Assembly: GCF_046250185.1 (NCBI RefSeq)
Contig: NZ_CP176469.1
DNA: 64,000 bases
Strand: one strand, 5' to 3'
Source: Litorimonas sp046250185
Lineage (GTDB): Bacteria; Pseudomonadota; Alphaproteobacteria; Caulobacterales; Maricaulaceae
The translations under genes were made by a program, and so were the position numbers. Below the pieces are notes generated by a model, which saw only the letters and a program-made list of their open reading frames with translations, did no database searches and was not told the origin of the DNA. Position 1 is the first letter of the stretch; every line of letters begins with the position of its first letter. Shown one piece after another: positions 33,933 to 43,202 of this stretch.

Positions 33933-36392
33933 ATGTTTATTCGTACCAGCCAAAAACTACTCGCAACTGCAGCAACCGCTGCGCTGCTAACGTCACCTGC
34001 ATTCGCTCAAGACGCTAATGTGGATGAAGTGATTACAACAGGTGTTGTGAGCTCCAAGGGTAAGAATAAGATTGATACATCAATTTCTGTATCTTCAGTC
34101 AACCTAGAAACAATCCAAGACCTTGCGCCAACAAACCTCGCCGAAATATACCGTAACCTTCCTGGTATTCGTTCAGAATCATCGTCTGGCGGTGGTAACT
34201 CCAACGTAGCGGTGCGTGGTCTCCCTATCTCAACGGGGGGTGCAAAATATCTTTCAACGCAAGAAGATGGCCTTCCCGTTCTATTGTTTGGCGACTCTAA
34301 CTTCGCGCCAGCTGACGGATTTGTGAAAGCCGATTCGACATTGGCTCGTATCGAGTCTGTTCGCGGCGGTACATCTTCTACGCTAACAACAAATGGCGTT
34401 GGCGGCATTATCAACATCATCGGTAAAACAGGCAAGCAAGAAGGCGGTAGCGCAGCCATCACTTTCGGCCTTGACCATGACGATATGCGTTTTGATGCTG
34501 AATATGGCGGAAGCCTGTCGGAAGACATGTATTTCCATCTCGGGGGACACTTCCAGCAGGGCGGTGATTATCGCGACTCGGGTTATGACCCTATTTCAGG
34601 GGGCCAAATTCGCGGCACTCTGACAAAAGAATTTGAGAACGGTTTCGTTCGTGTCACGGGTAAGTGGCTCGATAAAAAAGATGCGGCCTACTTTCCGCAA
34701 CTGGTGTCTCGCACAGATAATGGCAGCGGCGTTGGCGTTGTCGGAGATAGCCTCGGTAGCTTTGAAGCGCAGAACGACAGCATCTATAGCAACCTGACAC
34801 GCAACGGTATTTCCGTTGATGGTGCTGGTAATGCGATCCCTTATGACTTGGCTGATGGCCTTGATCACAAGGTAAAAGCCATCGGCGCCGAAGTTGATTT
34901 TGATCTCGGCAGCGGCATCAATTTCAACAACAAAGTCCGATATCAAGACATCAAAGGACGCTTCCTTGGCGGCTTTACGAACGGAGTTTCATCGGCTGCT
35001 GACCTTGGCGCTGGGTCAACTTACTTTAATGGCCCGAACGCAGGCCAAGCCGTCACAGCGGCTAATCTGCCAAATGGTATCGCCTCAAATGTGGCTGTCT
35101 TCGATGTTGAGCTCGATGACATGAGTAACTTTGCCAATGAACTGAAACTCTCGAAAGCCTTTGATTTCGACGGTGGTTCAACGCTTGACGTAACCCTTGG
35201 TCATTTCTTTATGAACCAGAATTTGCAACAAGATTGGCACTGGTCAGAGCTTCGCACTACAACGGAAAACGATGCCGCTCTTATTGCAACGCCGCAATCT
35301 ATCAATGGTATTCACGGCGTAAACCAAGCCTTTGGTTGGGACGGTTCAAACCGCAATTACGATCTTGAAGGTCAAGTCAGCTCACCATTTGCAGCTGCGT
35401 CTTGGACGAATGATGCTCTTACGCTCGATGCCAGTGTGCGTTTCGACAATATGACACAAACGGGTGTCCGTCTCGAAGCGGCTGGAGGTGACTTTGATGT
35501 CAATAATGACGGTGTCATTACAGGCTCAGAGTCGAGCGTTTCCTTAAACACTGGAACGGTTGGCGCGCGCGCTGATTTGGAGGTTGATAATACAGCATGG
35601 TCCGTGGGCGCAAACTACCGCCTTTATGATGACTTCTCTGTCTTCGGTCGCGCCTCTAGTGGCGCTAGCTTCAACTTTGACCGTGCGCTAGATTTTGGCG
35701 TGCGTAATCCAGACGGGTCGTTGAGGCCTGGTGGCGAAGATGCTTATGTCGACGTAGCAGACCAGTATGAGATTGGTCTCAAAATGCAAAATAGACAAAT
35801 TGCTGGGGGCGATTTCGATTTCTACGCGACAGCCTTCTTCACGAATACGGAAGAGTCTAACGTAGAAATTCTGTCCGGCACGCCGAACGGCCGTGTACGT
35901 GAATATGACTCCAAAGGTGTCGAGCTTGAAGCCAACTACAACAATGGCGGCTTCGACCTCTTCGCGACAGCCACATTTACAGATGCTGAAATCACGCGCG
36001 CCGAAGATAACGGCGTCGCCAACACAGCTTTGGAAGGCAATACGCCGCAACGCCAAGCTGACATGATTTGGACCATTTCACCCAGCTACACCTTTGACCG
36101 CTTCCGCGTTGGCGGCAGTTGGGTTGGCACGAGTGACAGCTTCTCATTGGATGACAACCTGCTTGTCCAAGACGGCTATTCAGTCGTGCATCTTTATGGC
36201 GCGGTGAACGTGACGGAAGCACTTGAGCTTTCCATTAACGCAAACAACGTCTTTGACGCCGCCGGCATTACAGAATCTGCCAATGATGGCCGTAACGGTT
36301 GGGATACAAATGGCGACGGTAATCTTGATACCACGATTGGTCGTTCTATTACTGGCCGGACGGTTTCAGCTCGCTTGCGTTACACGTTCTAA
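33933..36392 (+). CDS. TonB-dependent receptor of the sugar locus
   Basis: An 819-aa outer-membrane receptor. The signal peptide ends AFAQ (about residue 26); the plug starts NVDEVITTGVV and contains VAVRGLPISTGG, RIESVRGGTSS and GVGGIINIIG; the barrel ends RLRYTF. The receptor should pull an oligosaccharide such as sucrose or a fructo-oligosaccharide across the outer membrane with TonB energy; the ligand is inferred from a ROK fructokinase and a GH68-like enzyme under matching operators. Twin LacI-type operators precede it, and a strong hairpin follows. It compares with SuxA of Xanthomonas in context. Confidence 0.92.
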   Translation: MFIRTSQKLLATAATAALLTSPAFAQDANVDEVITTGVVSSKGKNKIDTSISVSSVNLETIQDLAPTNLAEIYRNLPGIRSESSSGGGNSNVAVRGLPISTGGAKYLSTQEDGLPVLLFGDSNFAPADGFVKADSTLARIESVRGGTSSTLTTNGVGGIINIIGKTGKQEGGSAAITFGLDHDDMRFDAEYGGSLSEDMYFHLGGHFQQGGDYRDSGYDPISGGQIRGTLTKEFENGFVRVTGKWLDKKDAAYFPQLVSRTDNGSGVGVVGDSLGSFEAQNDSIYSNLTRNGISVDGAGNAIPYDLADGLDHKVKAIGAEVDFDLGSGINFNNKVRYQDIKGRFLGGFTNGVSSAADLGAGSTYFNGPNAGQAVTAANLPNGIASNVAVFDVELDDMSNFANELKLSKAFDFDGGSTLDVTLGHFFMNQNLQQDWHWSELRTTTENDAALIATPQSINGIHGVNQAFGWDGSNRNYDLEGQVSSPFAAASWTNDALTLDASVRFDNMTQTGVRLEAAGGDFDVNNDGVITGSESSVSLNTGTVGARADLEVDNTAWSVGANYRLYDDFSVFGRASSGASFNFDRALDFGVRNPDGSLRPGGEDAYVDVADQYEIGLKMQNRQIAGGDFDFYATAFFTNTEESNVEILSGTPNGRVREYDSKGVELEANYNNGGFDLFATATFTDAEITRAEDNGVANTALEGNTPQRQADMIWTISPSYTFDRFRVGGSWVGTSDSFSLDDNLLVQDGYSVVHLYGAVNVTEALELSINANNVFDAAGITESANDGRNGWDTNGDGNLDTTIGRSITGRTVSARLRYTF

Positions 36393-36403
36393 ATTGAATT
36401 TAG

Positions 36404-36434
36404 CTGAAAGAGGCCTCTGCCTCTTTCAGATTTT
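36404..36434 (+). terminator. TonB receptor terminator
   Basis: CTGAAAGAGG (36404-36413) pairs perfectly with CCTCTTTCAG (36420-36429), followed by ATTTT. A second stem, GCTGCGTC/GACGCAGC, follows at 36438-36461. Confidence 0.9.
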
Positions 36435-36478
36435 AAAGCTGCGTCTATGAGTGGACGCAGCTTTCCCTTGAGAACCTT

Positions 36479-36502
36479 AGCCCGCTTTTAGCGGGCTTTT
36501 TT
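36479..36502. terminator. terminator between convergent receptor and halogenase genes
   Basis: AGCCCGC-TTTTA-GCGGGCT followed by TTTTTT on the plus strand; it reaches the halogenase stop and backs up the receptor terminator. Confidence 0.85.
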
Positions 36503-38048
36503 ATTCTGGATTCGTAGGCGCGATAGCGGCAAAAATTTCACTATTGGGTAGCGTATCGCGCAATACAAATTCTTTTAACCGCGCGCGCCGAATAGTGAGT
36601 TGCTCCAGCAAGTTTTTAGTTTGATCGGTTAATGCGTTGGGCGCTTTATGCCCCCGCCAGCCCATACCATATAGCACGAATTGATAGTTCGTGGCAGAGA
36701 AGCACTGGATTGACCGTCCGAAATCATAGACGGACGGCACATCATTTTCCCAAGCCTTGAGATTAGATTTCAGCGTTTCAGGCCATGTTTCGGGATTGGC
36801 ATTATCGCGCCAAAACGGTGTGTCTCGCCGCTCGCTAATGGCATAATGAAGCTTCAGAAAATCGACTATGTTCTCATAGTGATGGACCATTGCATCAGTA
36901 TATTGAGCCTGTGGATTATGGCCTGCCATGAAACGTGGCAGCATATCCGCCAACGCCCAATTTGCCATTTCAGTTAAATAAATGCCCGTCGATTCGAGCG
37001 GCTCTAAAAATCCGCTTGCAAGGCCTATCGCCACGCAATTCCCGCGCCATTGATGCTGCTGATATCCGATACGCATGTTGAGCGTACGCGTTTCAAGCGC
37101 GTCTTCGCTCTGCCCAATATAGCTTGCAAGTTCAGTTTTGGCTTGGGCATCGCTAATGTATTTAGAACTATAGACATGACCAACGCCGCGGCGATTTTGC
37201 AGGACGATGTCCCAAATCCATCCCGCGCTTTGCGCTGTACAGGTCGTATAACCGTTTATACTTGCTGTGCCTTTCGTTGGGAGCCGGGTGGTAACGGCTT
37301 TATCGACAAAAAGGACATCCGTTTTATCTATAAATGGGTTTTGCTTATCCGAATTTATCAACCGCGCGGCAAAGCCCGTGCAGTCAATATAAAGATCGGA
37401 TTTCAGCTTCGTGCCGTCATCTAGGATGAGAGCGGATATATTTTCTGAGCTAGAATCGTAGTCAACCTCAGCGACTTTGCCAATGACGTGTTGAACGCCT
37501 TGTGCGCGAAAGCGTTGTTTCAGGTATTCGGCAAATTTACCGGCATCCAAATGATAGGCGTATGAGAGTGCGCCGTCATAAGGTCTGTCTTTGAGGTGTT
37601 TAGGCGCTCTTCCCATTTCCGCCATCTCGGACTGTACGGAAAATATGTCGGCGATGTTGCCGCGCTTATCTTGGGGGAGTTTCGACCAAGCCCTGAGCGG
37701 ATCAACGGCCCCAACTTTAAGCGGCGCGCCGAAAGGATGAAAATAAGACTCGCCCGAGTTTTCTTCTGGTGGCTGTCGCCAATTTACAAACTTAATCCCA
37801 TGTTTAAATGTCGCGCCGCAGGACGTGAGAAAATCTATTTCCGAAATCCCGCAGGCCGCGAGTGTTTCCCGCAGTGACGGAACCGTCGCTTCCCCTACGC
37901 CCACAGTCGGAATGTCAGAAGCTTCAACAAGCGTAATTTGAATATCCCGGCCCGACGTTAGAGGCAGTTGTTGACTCAAAAATGCTGCGGAAAGCCACCC
38001 GGCTGTGCCGCCGCCTACAATAATAATTTTAAACGGCGTATCTGTCAT
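36501..38048 (-). CDS. flavin-dependent tryptophan-halogenase-family protein (first)
   Basis: A 515-aa flavoprotein. The FAD loop GGGTAGW is at residues 12-18. The catalytic Lys of tryptophan halogenases is kept (Lys82 in TFKHGIKFVNW), as is the Glu in EPLESTGIYL near residue 350. The WxWxIP motif reads WIWDIV, with the Pro lost; relatives beside TonB receptors often vary here. True halogenases make hypohalous acid at the flavin and pass it through a tunnel to the Lys. A LacI-type operator lies just upstream, shared with the divergent second copy, so the protein is a member of the sugar regulon. Whether it halogenates anything is open. Confidence 0.88.
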   Translation of the reverse strand: MTDTPFKIIIVGGGTAGWLSAAFLSQQLPLTSGRDIQITLVEASDIPTVGVGEATVPSLRETLAACGISEIDFLTSCGATFKHGIKFVNWRQPPEENSGESYFHPFGAPLKVGAVDPLRAWSKLPQDKRGNIADIFSVQSEMAEMGRAPKHLKDRPYDGALSYAYHLDAGKFAEYLKQRFRAQGVQHVIGKVAEVDYDSSSENISALILDDGTKLKSDLYIDCTGFAARLINSDKQNPFIDKTDVLFVDKAVTTRLPTKGTASINGYTTCTAQSAGWIWDIVLQNRRGVGHVYSSKYISDAQAKTELASYIGQSEDALETRTLNMRIGYQQHQWRGNCVAIGLASGFLEPLESTGIYLTEMANWALADMLPRFMAGHNPQAQYTDAMVHHYENIVDFLKLHYAISERRDTPFWRDNANPETWPETLKSNLKAWENDVPSVYDFGRSIQCFSATNYQFVLYGMGWRGHKAPNALTDQTKNLLEQLTIRRARLKEFVLRDTLPNSEIFAAIAPTNPE

Positions 38049-38057
38049 AGGGCTCTC

Positions 38058-38071
38058 TGAAATCGATTGTA
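38058..38071. promoter_or_regulatory. LacI-type operator between the two halogenase-family genes
   Basis: TGAAATCGATTGTA, with the CG-centred core AATCGATT, 10 nt before one start and 49 nt before the other. It matches the sites at 33798, 33820 and 43112. Confidence 0.7.
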
Positions 38072-38119
38072 TTTTAGCCTATTTTCTTGGTAGTCTCAAC
38101 GCCTAAGAGGTGGGACGTA

Positions 38120-39637
38120 ATGGCAGTAAATGCGGACAATAAGCAGGTAAAAACTATTGCCGTTGTCGGCGGCGGCAGTTCTGGCTGGATGACCGCCTGC
38201 CTACTAAATGCCCGCCTGAATGAAGACCCGCAACGGCCTATAAAAATTACGTTGATTGAAGCCCCTAATATTCCTGTCATTGGTGTTGGCGAAGCAACTG
38301 TCCCCAGCATACGCCGAACATTGAAAGCTATTGGCATCAGTGAAAAGACATTTATGACCGGCGCGGACGCCACGTTTAAGTCGCTGATTAGATTTGAAGA
38401 TTGGAATAAGGGCGAGCATTTTGATCATCCCTTTGACAGGCGGGAAAGACCAAATTCGGATCCTGCCGTGCTATCATGGCTTGCCAAACATAAAACTGGG
38501 GGTGAGGATTTTTCAAATCAATTCTCAGTTTTATCAAATACAAGCACAAAGGGCCTTGCGCCAAAAGCGGTAGGTTGGCCTGAATATCAATCGACCTTCC
38601 CCTATGCCTATCATTTGGATGCTGTGAAGTTGGGAAAGGTTCTCACGGAGTTTGGGACTGACAATGGAATCACGCATAAGCTTGCGAAAATCGTGAATGT
38701 CGAGATGTCTGAGGCGGGTGATATTGAAGCTCTGGTGAGTGAGGACGGCACCTCATATAGAGCTGACCTCTATGTGGACTGCACAGGCTTTTCAGCTCAC
38801 TTGGCTAAGCATATCATGCTTGAGACCCAGGATTATTCTGAGCATTTATTGTGTGATCGTGCCGTGACAATGTCTGTTCCTTATGAGGTTCATCGGCCGA
38901 ACCGCATATTACCTTATACGTCTGCGAAAGCCCTAGGTGCGGGTTGGCTATGGGATATTAACTTACGGTCGCGCAGAAGTCTTGGTTACGTTCATTCAAG
39001 CGCGCATTTATCCTCTGATGAGGCGGAAGCAGAATTGCGCGCAATCGAAGGTCCACACGCTGACAATATTGAGGTCAAACATATTCGATTTAAGACCTAT
39101 AAAAGAAACAAGTCTTGGCATCGCAACTGCCTGGCAATCGGATTGGCAGATGGTTTTGTTGAGCCATTGGAATCCACAGGGCTCTATATGATGCAGTTTG
39201 CGGCTCAAAGCGTGGCTGACATATTGCGGTTCAACCGCCACTTCGACGCGGCAACCACAAGCCAATTTAATAAATTGATGCAGACTTTATTTGATGAAAT
39301 CTTGGGCTATGTCGCCTTGCATTATTTGACCTCCAAAAGACGAGACACGCCTTTCTGGGAAGACGCGACCGCATCTCACCGCGCGCCAGCTGCGCTTCAA
39401 AATTTACTCAAAGAGTGGAAAAAACGTCCGCCTCACGACGTCGACCTTTTAAGCAATCACCGCTTATTTTCATTGGAAAGTTACGAATATCTTCTTTTTG
39501 GTATGGGCTATATGAGTGAGGGACAGATAAATGCTGCGCCAGTCGTCTTTGACCAAACCGATATGTTGAATAAAGTTTACGCGAAGTTTCCTCCGCATGA
39601 AGATTGGTTATCCAGCACGCTTGGCCCTATCAAATAA
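38120..39637 (+). CDS. flavin-dependent tryptophan-halogenase-family protein (second)
   Basis: A 505-aa paralogue of the preceding gene. FAD loop GGGSSGW (17-23), catalytic Lys87 in TFKSLIRFEDW, WxWxI as WLWDINL (Pro missing), and Glu in EPLESTGLYMM are present. ATG 38120 follows AAGAGG; an in-frame frame extension to 38087 is not needed. It diverges from the first copy across a single LacI-type operator and is followed by the LacI gene after 36 nt, so halogenase and regulator are likely one transcript. The two copies differ strongly in sequence, hinting at distinct substrates or a heteromeric role. Confidence 0.88.
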   Translation: MAVNADNKQVKTIAVVGGGSSGWMTACLLNARLNEDPQRPIKITLIEAPNIPVIGVGEATVPSIRRTLKAIGISEKTFMTGADATFKSLIRFEDWNKGEHFDHPFDRRERPNSDPAVLSWLAKHKTGGEDFSNQFSVLSNTSTKGLAPKAVGWPEYQSTFPYAYHLDAVKLGKVLTEFGTDNGITHKLAKIVNVEMSEAGDIEALVSEDGTSYRADLYVDCTGFSAHLAKHIMLETQDYSEHLLCDRAVTMSVPYEVHRPNRILPYTSAKALGAGWLWDINLRSRRSLGYVHSSAHLSSDEAEAELRAIEGPHADNIEVKHIRFKTYKRNKSWHRNCLAIGLADGFVEPLESTGLYMMQFAAQSVADILRFNRHFDAATTSQFNKLMQTLFDEILGYVALHYLTSKRRDTPFWEDATASHRAPAALQNLLKEWKKRPPHDVDLLSNHRLFSLESYEYLLFGMGYMSEGQINAAPVVFDQTDMLNKVYAKFPPHEDWLSSTLGPIK

Positions 39638-39673
39638 AATTGATTACCCGTCGAGAATGGGTAAAAGTCTAAT

Positions 39674-40690
39674 ATGGCAAAAAAAGTAACCATGTCCGAA
39701 CTCGCGCGGCTTGCAAAAGTCGACATCTCTACAGTCTCGCGTGCGCTTAATGATAGCCCGTTAGTAAAACCGCATACGAAGGAAGCCATCTTAAAAATTG
39801 CCGATGAAATCGGCTATACCGTTAATGTAGCGGCGCGTAATCTGCGCAAGCAATCCAGTGAAGCCATTGGTATTGTTATTCCGTTGGCGCCGGGTTCTGA
39901 GCAGACGATTTCAGATCCGTTTTTTCTGGAAATGGTCGGTTCTGTATCTCATGCGGCGTCTCAGAAAGGATATGATCTCATCGTTTCAGTGCCGCAAGAC
40001 GAAATGAAAATTGCAGAGCGCCGTTTGTTAAGGTCCGGCCGCGCGGATGGTTTAATCGTCATCGGTCAGGCCGGGCGAACAGAGCGCCTTAACGCTATGA
40101 GTGCGTCTAATAGCAATATCGTTGTTTGGGGCGGCGCCCATGGCGAGCAGAATTATACGCTGGTCGGGAGTGATAATGTTAAGGGCGGAAAGCTTGCGAC
40201 CTCACACCTCTTATCTCTGGGGCGCAAAAATATACTCTTCCTCGGTGATGTATCCCTGCCCGAAGTGGCTTTGCGCTATGAGGGCTATGTCAAGGCTCAT
40301 AACGATGCAGGCATGGCTTATGACCCAGATTACATATTGAAACTAAATTTCGGGGGGCAATCAGCTTTCAATGGTGTTCTCAAATTTATCGATGAAGGTT
40401 TTGTCTTTGACGGGATTTTCGCGGCCTCGGATGTCTTGGCGATGGCGGCCATTCATGCCCTGCAATCGCGCGGAAAATCTATTCCTAAAGATGTCTCTAT
40501 TGTGGGTTATGATAATATTGGTCAAGCGCAACTCTCAACCCCGCCGCTCACAACTATCAACCAAAATATTGCGCAAGGCGGCGCTATGATGGTGGACTTA
40601 CTGCTTGCCAAGATCGCTGGCAAACCAGCGCCCTCCAAATTCACGGATACGGAACTTATCGTGCGTAAATCTTGTGGCGGGGCGGCCTAA
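39674..40690 (+). CDS. LacI-family transcriptional regulator
   Basis: A 338-aa regulator. The N-terminal helix-turn-helix (VTMSELARLAKVDISTVSRALND) and hinge helix (AARNLRKQSS) bind a CG-centred palindrome; the C-terminal periplasmic-binding-protein fold takes a sugar (FDGIFAASDVLAMAAIHAL, VSIVGYDNI). It is encoded inside the locus whose leaders carry four copies of the TACAATCGATTGCA palindrome, so it is almost surely the repressor of the receptor, halogenase, transporter and kinase genes. The inducer is probably sucrose, fructose or a phosphate of these. Confidence 0.93.
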   Translation: MAKKVTMSELARLAKVDISTVSRALNDSPLVKPHTKEAILKIADEIGYTVNVAARNLRKQSSEAIGIVIPLAPGSEQTISDPFFLEMVGSVSHAASQKGYDLIVSVPQDEMKIAERRLLRSGRADGLIVIGQAGRTERLNAMSASNSNIVVWGGAHGEQNYTLVGSDNVKGGKLATSHLLSLGRKNILFLGDVSLPEVALRYEGYVKAHNDAGMAYDPDYILKLNFGGQSAFNGVLKFIDEGFVFDGIFAASDVLAMAAIHALQSRGKSIPKDVSIVGYDNIGQAQLSTPPLTTINQNIAQGGAMMVDLLLAKIAGKPAPSKFTDTELIVRKSCGGAA

Positions 40691-40709
40691 GTCACGCCCA
40701 AGGTTATAA

Positions 40710-41777
40710 TTAAATCTTGACGGTTTTTACGGCCGCAAATGTCAGCTCCAAAGAAGGGGTAGCCCTTTCAGTGTAAGGTGCGATGATTTGGAACGAATTC
40801 TCTTTGGTGGTCATATCAAGGAAACTCGCCCCAAAGAGATTATCCATATTATTCAAGATATTTGACCCAACTTTATACGGTTCCCAAGGGCCTGAAAGGC
40901 TTTTGCTTTTATAAAGGCGTAATTGTTTGAATACCTCTTCATCTGGCTGTTCTTCATCCAGACGACTACACGCCGAGATCATCATGAAGTAAGTGTTTGA
41001 GGCCAAGTTTTTGCAAATTTTTGGAACTTCAGCTTGTGTGTAATCATCTTCATCGGGCAGTGAAATTGGGGGAAGAAGTTCTAAGCGAACATCCGTGCCT
41101 TCAATAGTAATTTTGCCCCACGCAACAGCAGGACGTCGTGGGCCTAATTTGGCGGACCAAAAGGCATAAATGTCACCGTTATCCTCGCGGTAAAAATAGG
41201 GATCACGCCACGCTGTTATCGGCCCATTTTCTTCGCCGTCGCTATGCCCAATCTCTTGGGTGCTGGGAAGATAATAGCCCATCTTTCGAATGGCGTCTCT
41301 ATCTCTGACAGGATGGCTGGCCGCTTTATTTGCAAAATGAACAGGACCGTCCGGAGTGCCAATGGCAAAGTTAATTGATTGTACAAAAGGATGGTCAGGG
41401 GAGGCGTCAGAAATACCCGTAAATCCAAAAAGAACTTGGCCGCCTTCTAATGGCAAGACACCGCCGCTCCATACATTTCCTGCATCATTGCCGTCAGAAA
41501 TGTTTCCAGGTTTTAGGGCGACACCTTGATCTGTCCATGTCGTGCCGCGGTCAGCAGATTCGAAATGCCGAAAATGAAATTGATAATCATTGCGTTGCTC
41601 TGGCTTGATCGGGGCACCGTCATGGTCACGCCGCGCGAGTGCTAAACAATAAAGATGATCTATTCCGTTTAGATGCATGATCCAGCTATCCCATAGGAGC
41701 AAGTCGGGATGCTGTATCGCGCCGTCGAAAATTTTTGGATAGGGCGCAGGATAAGGGGGTGTTTTGCGATGTGTCAC
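40710..41777 (-). CDS. GH68-like cytoplasmic beta-fructosidase (sucrose hydrolase candidate)
   Basis: A 355-aa protein with a five-bladed propeller of the GH32/GH68 clan. Motifs read LLLWDSWIM (Asp nucleophile), NVWSGGVLPL, WRDPYFY (RDP transition-state motif) and QAEVPKI (Glu acid/base), which fit GH68 better than GH32. There is no signal peptide, so it acts in the cytosol, splitting sucrose or short fructans taken up by the MFS protein. The start is GTG 41777. It is the second gene of the transporter operon (42-nt gap). GH43 is an alternative family assignment. Confidence 0.72.
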   Translation of the reverse strand: MTHRKTPPYPAPYPKIFDGAIQHPDLLLWDSWIMHLNGIDHLYCLALARRDHDGAPIKPEQRNDYQFHFRHFESADRGTTWTDQGVALKPGNISDGNDAGNVWSGGVLPLEGGQVLFGFTGISDASPDHPFVQSINFAIGTPDGPVHFANKAASHPVRDRDAIRKMGYYLPSTQEIGHSDGEENGPITAWRDPYFYREDNGDIYAFWSAKLGPRRPAVAWGKITIEGTDVRLELLPPISLPDEDDYTQAEVPKICKNLASNTYFMMISACSRLDEEQPDEEVFKQLRLYKSKSLSGPWEPYKVGSNILNNMDNLFGASFLDMTTKENSFQIIAPYTERATPSLELTFAAVKTVKI

Positions 41778-41819
41778 ACGTAATCTCTTAATCTTGAATG
41801 CTTGAATAAGAACCCAAAA

Positions 41820-43076
41820 TCACAGATTATATTCAGTGATATTGGCTTGTTTAAGAGCTGAGGCAGCAGGATCTCTCATGAAGTTATAAATCATCCCGAT
41901 GAATAATAATCCAGCGAGGACCGTCGCGAGTATGAAGCCATAGCGCATATCTCCGCCAAAGCTATCGGCAACAAACCCCATTAGCGGCGCAATGGCAGCG
42001 GCAGATACGGCGGTGAAAAATAATATCAGACCTGCAACTGCCCCGTGCTTCGTTTTCGGAAAACAGCTAATACCCTTAGAATTAAGTGTCGGGTACATCA
42101 TGGACATGAAGAGGCCCGATAAAGGCATCAGGAATGCAGCAATCGTTTGCCCAAAAAATGCGCTCGCGGCAAAGCATGCGAAAATAATTCCAGAGAACAC
42201 CATCATCACGGTTGTCCATTTAAAATGCTTGAGAATCCAAATGCCAAGAAAGCGGCCGAGGGCACGAAATACGAAGAAGACCATAACGGCGTAAGTCGCC
42301 ATCCATGTGGCAATTTGCGTTCCAGTATAGCCCTCAAGATATGAGGGCAGCCAAACAAAAATTGAGACTTCGGCGGCCACATAAAGCGCAATCGCCATCG
42401 AAAATCCCATGGCGTATTTGTTGCTCATAAGGGCAAAGGACTTCCATAAATTCACAGGCTCTTCTGTTGACTTTTTAGTTTCGGGATAGCTTGTAAACGC
42501 GGCCCAAACAATCATGACGAAGCAAAGCGCCGCGGCAAAAAGATAGAGATATGTCCAAGAAATGCCGCGCGCATGTAGTGAAATGACCAGTAAGGGGCCA
42601 ACGATCGCGCCAATACCGAAAAAGCCCTCAAGCGCGTTCATCGTGCGCGTATGCTCTTCTGTTGAAGTCGTGATATCACTGATCAGGGCTAAGGCGGCTG
42701 TTTTGAAAATACCAATGGCAAGACCGCTAACAAAGAGCAGACTGAAATAGAGCTGAAAGCTCGTTCCCAAGAAAAAAGAGGCGCTCGCGAGTCCGTAGAG
42801 CCCGAGGCCAGCAATAATTGTTTTTTTGCGACCAAACTTGTCGGCAAAATATCCGAACAAAATTCCGGATAGGGCAATCGCGGTCATGGTCGCCCAGTGA
42901 AACGCGCTGGCTTGCGTGTTGGACAGGTTCATATCGCCTTTAGCGATTTTAATGATCTCGCCAACAGCGTCCGTCGTCATGGCGAACATGAAAAACATGG
43001 CATAGGTCAGTGCCGTTACCGCGAAATAGCGCGGCGCGGGGATGACATCCCCAGCATTAGCGTCAAGATTCGACAT
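41820..43076 (-). CDS. MFS sugar transporter
   Basis: A 418-aa major-facilitator transporter with 12 predicted helices; the loop between helices 2 and 3 carries the family motif as GYFADKFGRKKT. Central loop and helix 6-7 region are typical. It should bring the sugar from periplasm to cytosol, where the GH68-like enzyme encoded next cuts it. A perfect LacI-type palindrome is 36 nt before the start. The order MFS then hydrolase, with a fructokinase divergent, parallels sucrose loci of other proteobacteria. Confidence 0.85.
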   Translation of the reverse strand: MSNLDANAGDVIPAPRYFAVTALTYAMFFMFAMTTDAVGEIIKIAKGDMNLSNTQASAFHWATMTAIALSGILFGYFADKFGRKKTIIAGLGLYGLASASFFLGTSFQLYFSLLFVSGLAIGIFKTAALALISDITTSTEEHTRTMNALEGFFGIGAIVGPLLVISLHARGISWTYLYLFAAALCFVMIVWAAFTSYPETKKSTEEPVNLWKSFALMSNKYAMGFSMAIALYVAAEVSIFVWLPSYLEGYTGTQIATWMATYAVMVFFVFRALGRFLGIWILKHFKWTTVMMVFSGIIFACFAASAFFGQTIAAFLMPLSGLFMSMMYPTLNSKGISCFPKTKHGAVAGLILFFTAVSAAAIAPLMGFVADSFGGDMRYGFILATVLAGLLFIGMIYNFMRDPAASALKQANITEYNL

Positions 43077-43111
43077 TATTGATCCCCTTTTGCAACCGTC
43101 ATAAACGTAAA

Positions 43112-43125
43112 TACAATCGATTGCA
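43112..43125. promoter_or_regulatory. LacI-type operator between transporter and fructokinase genes
   Basis: TACAATCGATTGCA, the most symmetric of the four copies, between divergent genes starting at 43076 and 43203. It can control both. Confidence 0.85.
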
Positions 43126-43202
43126 ATTTATTTTATTTTCACGCATATATCACCAGACATTAGACATGTATTAGGCTTGAACCAGCCCTCGAAAGGTATT
43201 TT

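Noticed and set aside
36501..39637. Halogenated natural-product biosynthesis cluster
   Set aside because: No NRPS, PKS, or prenyl transferase is present; operators tie both flavoproteins to sugar transport genes.
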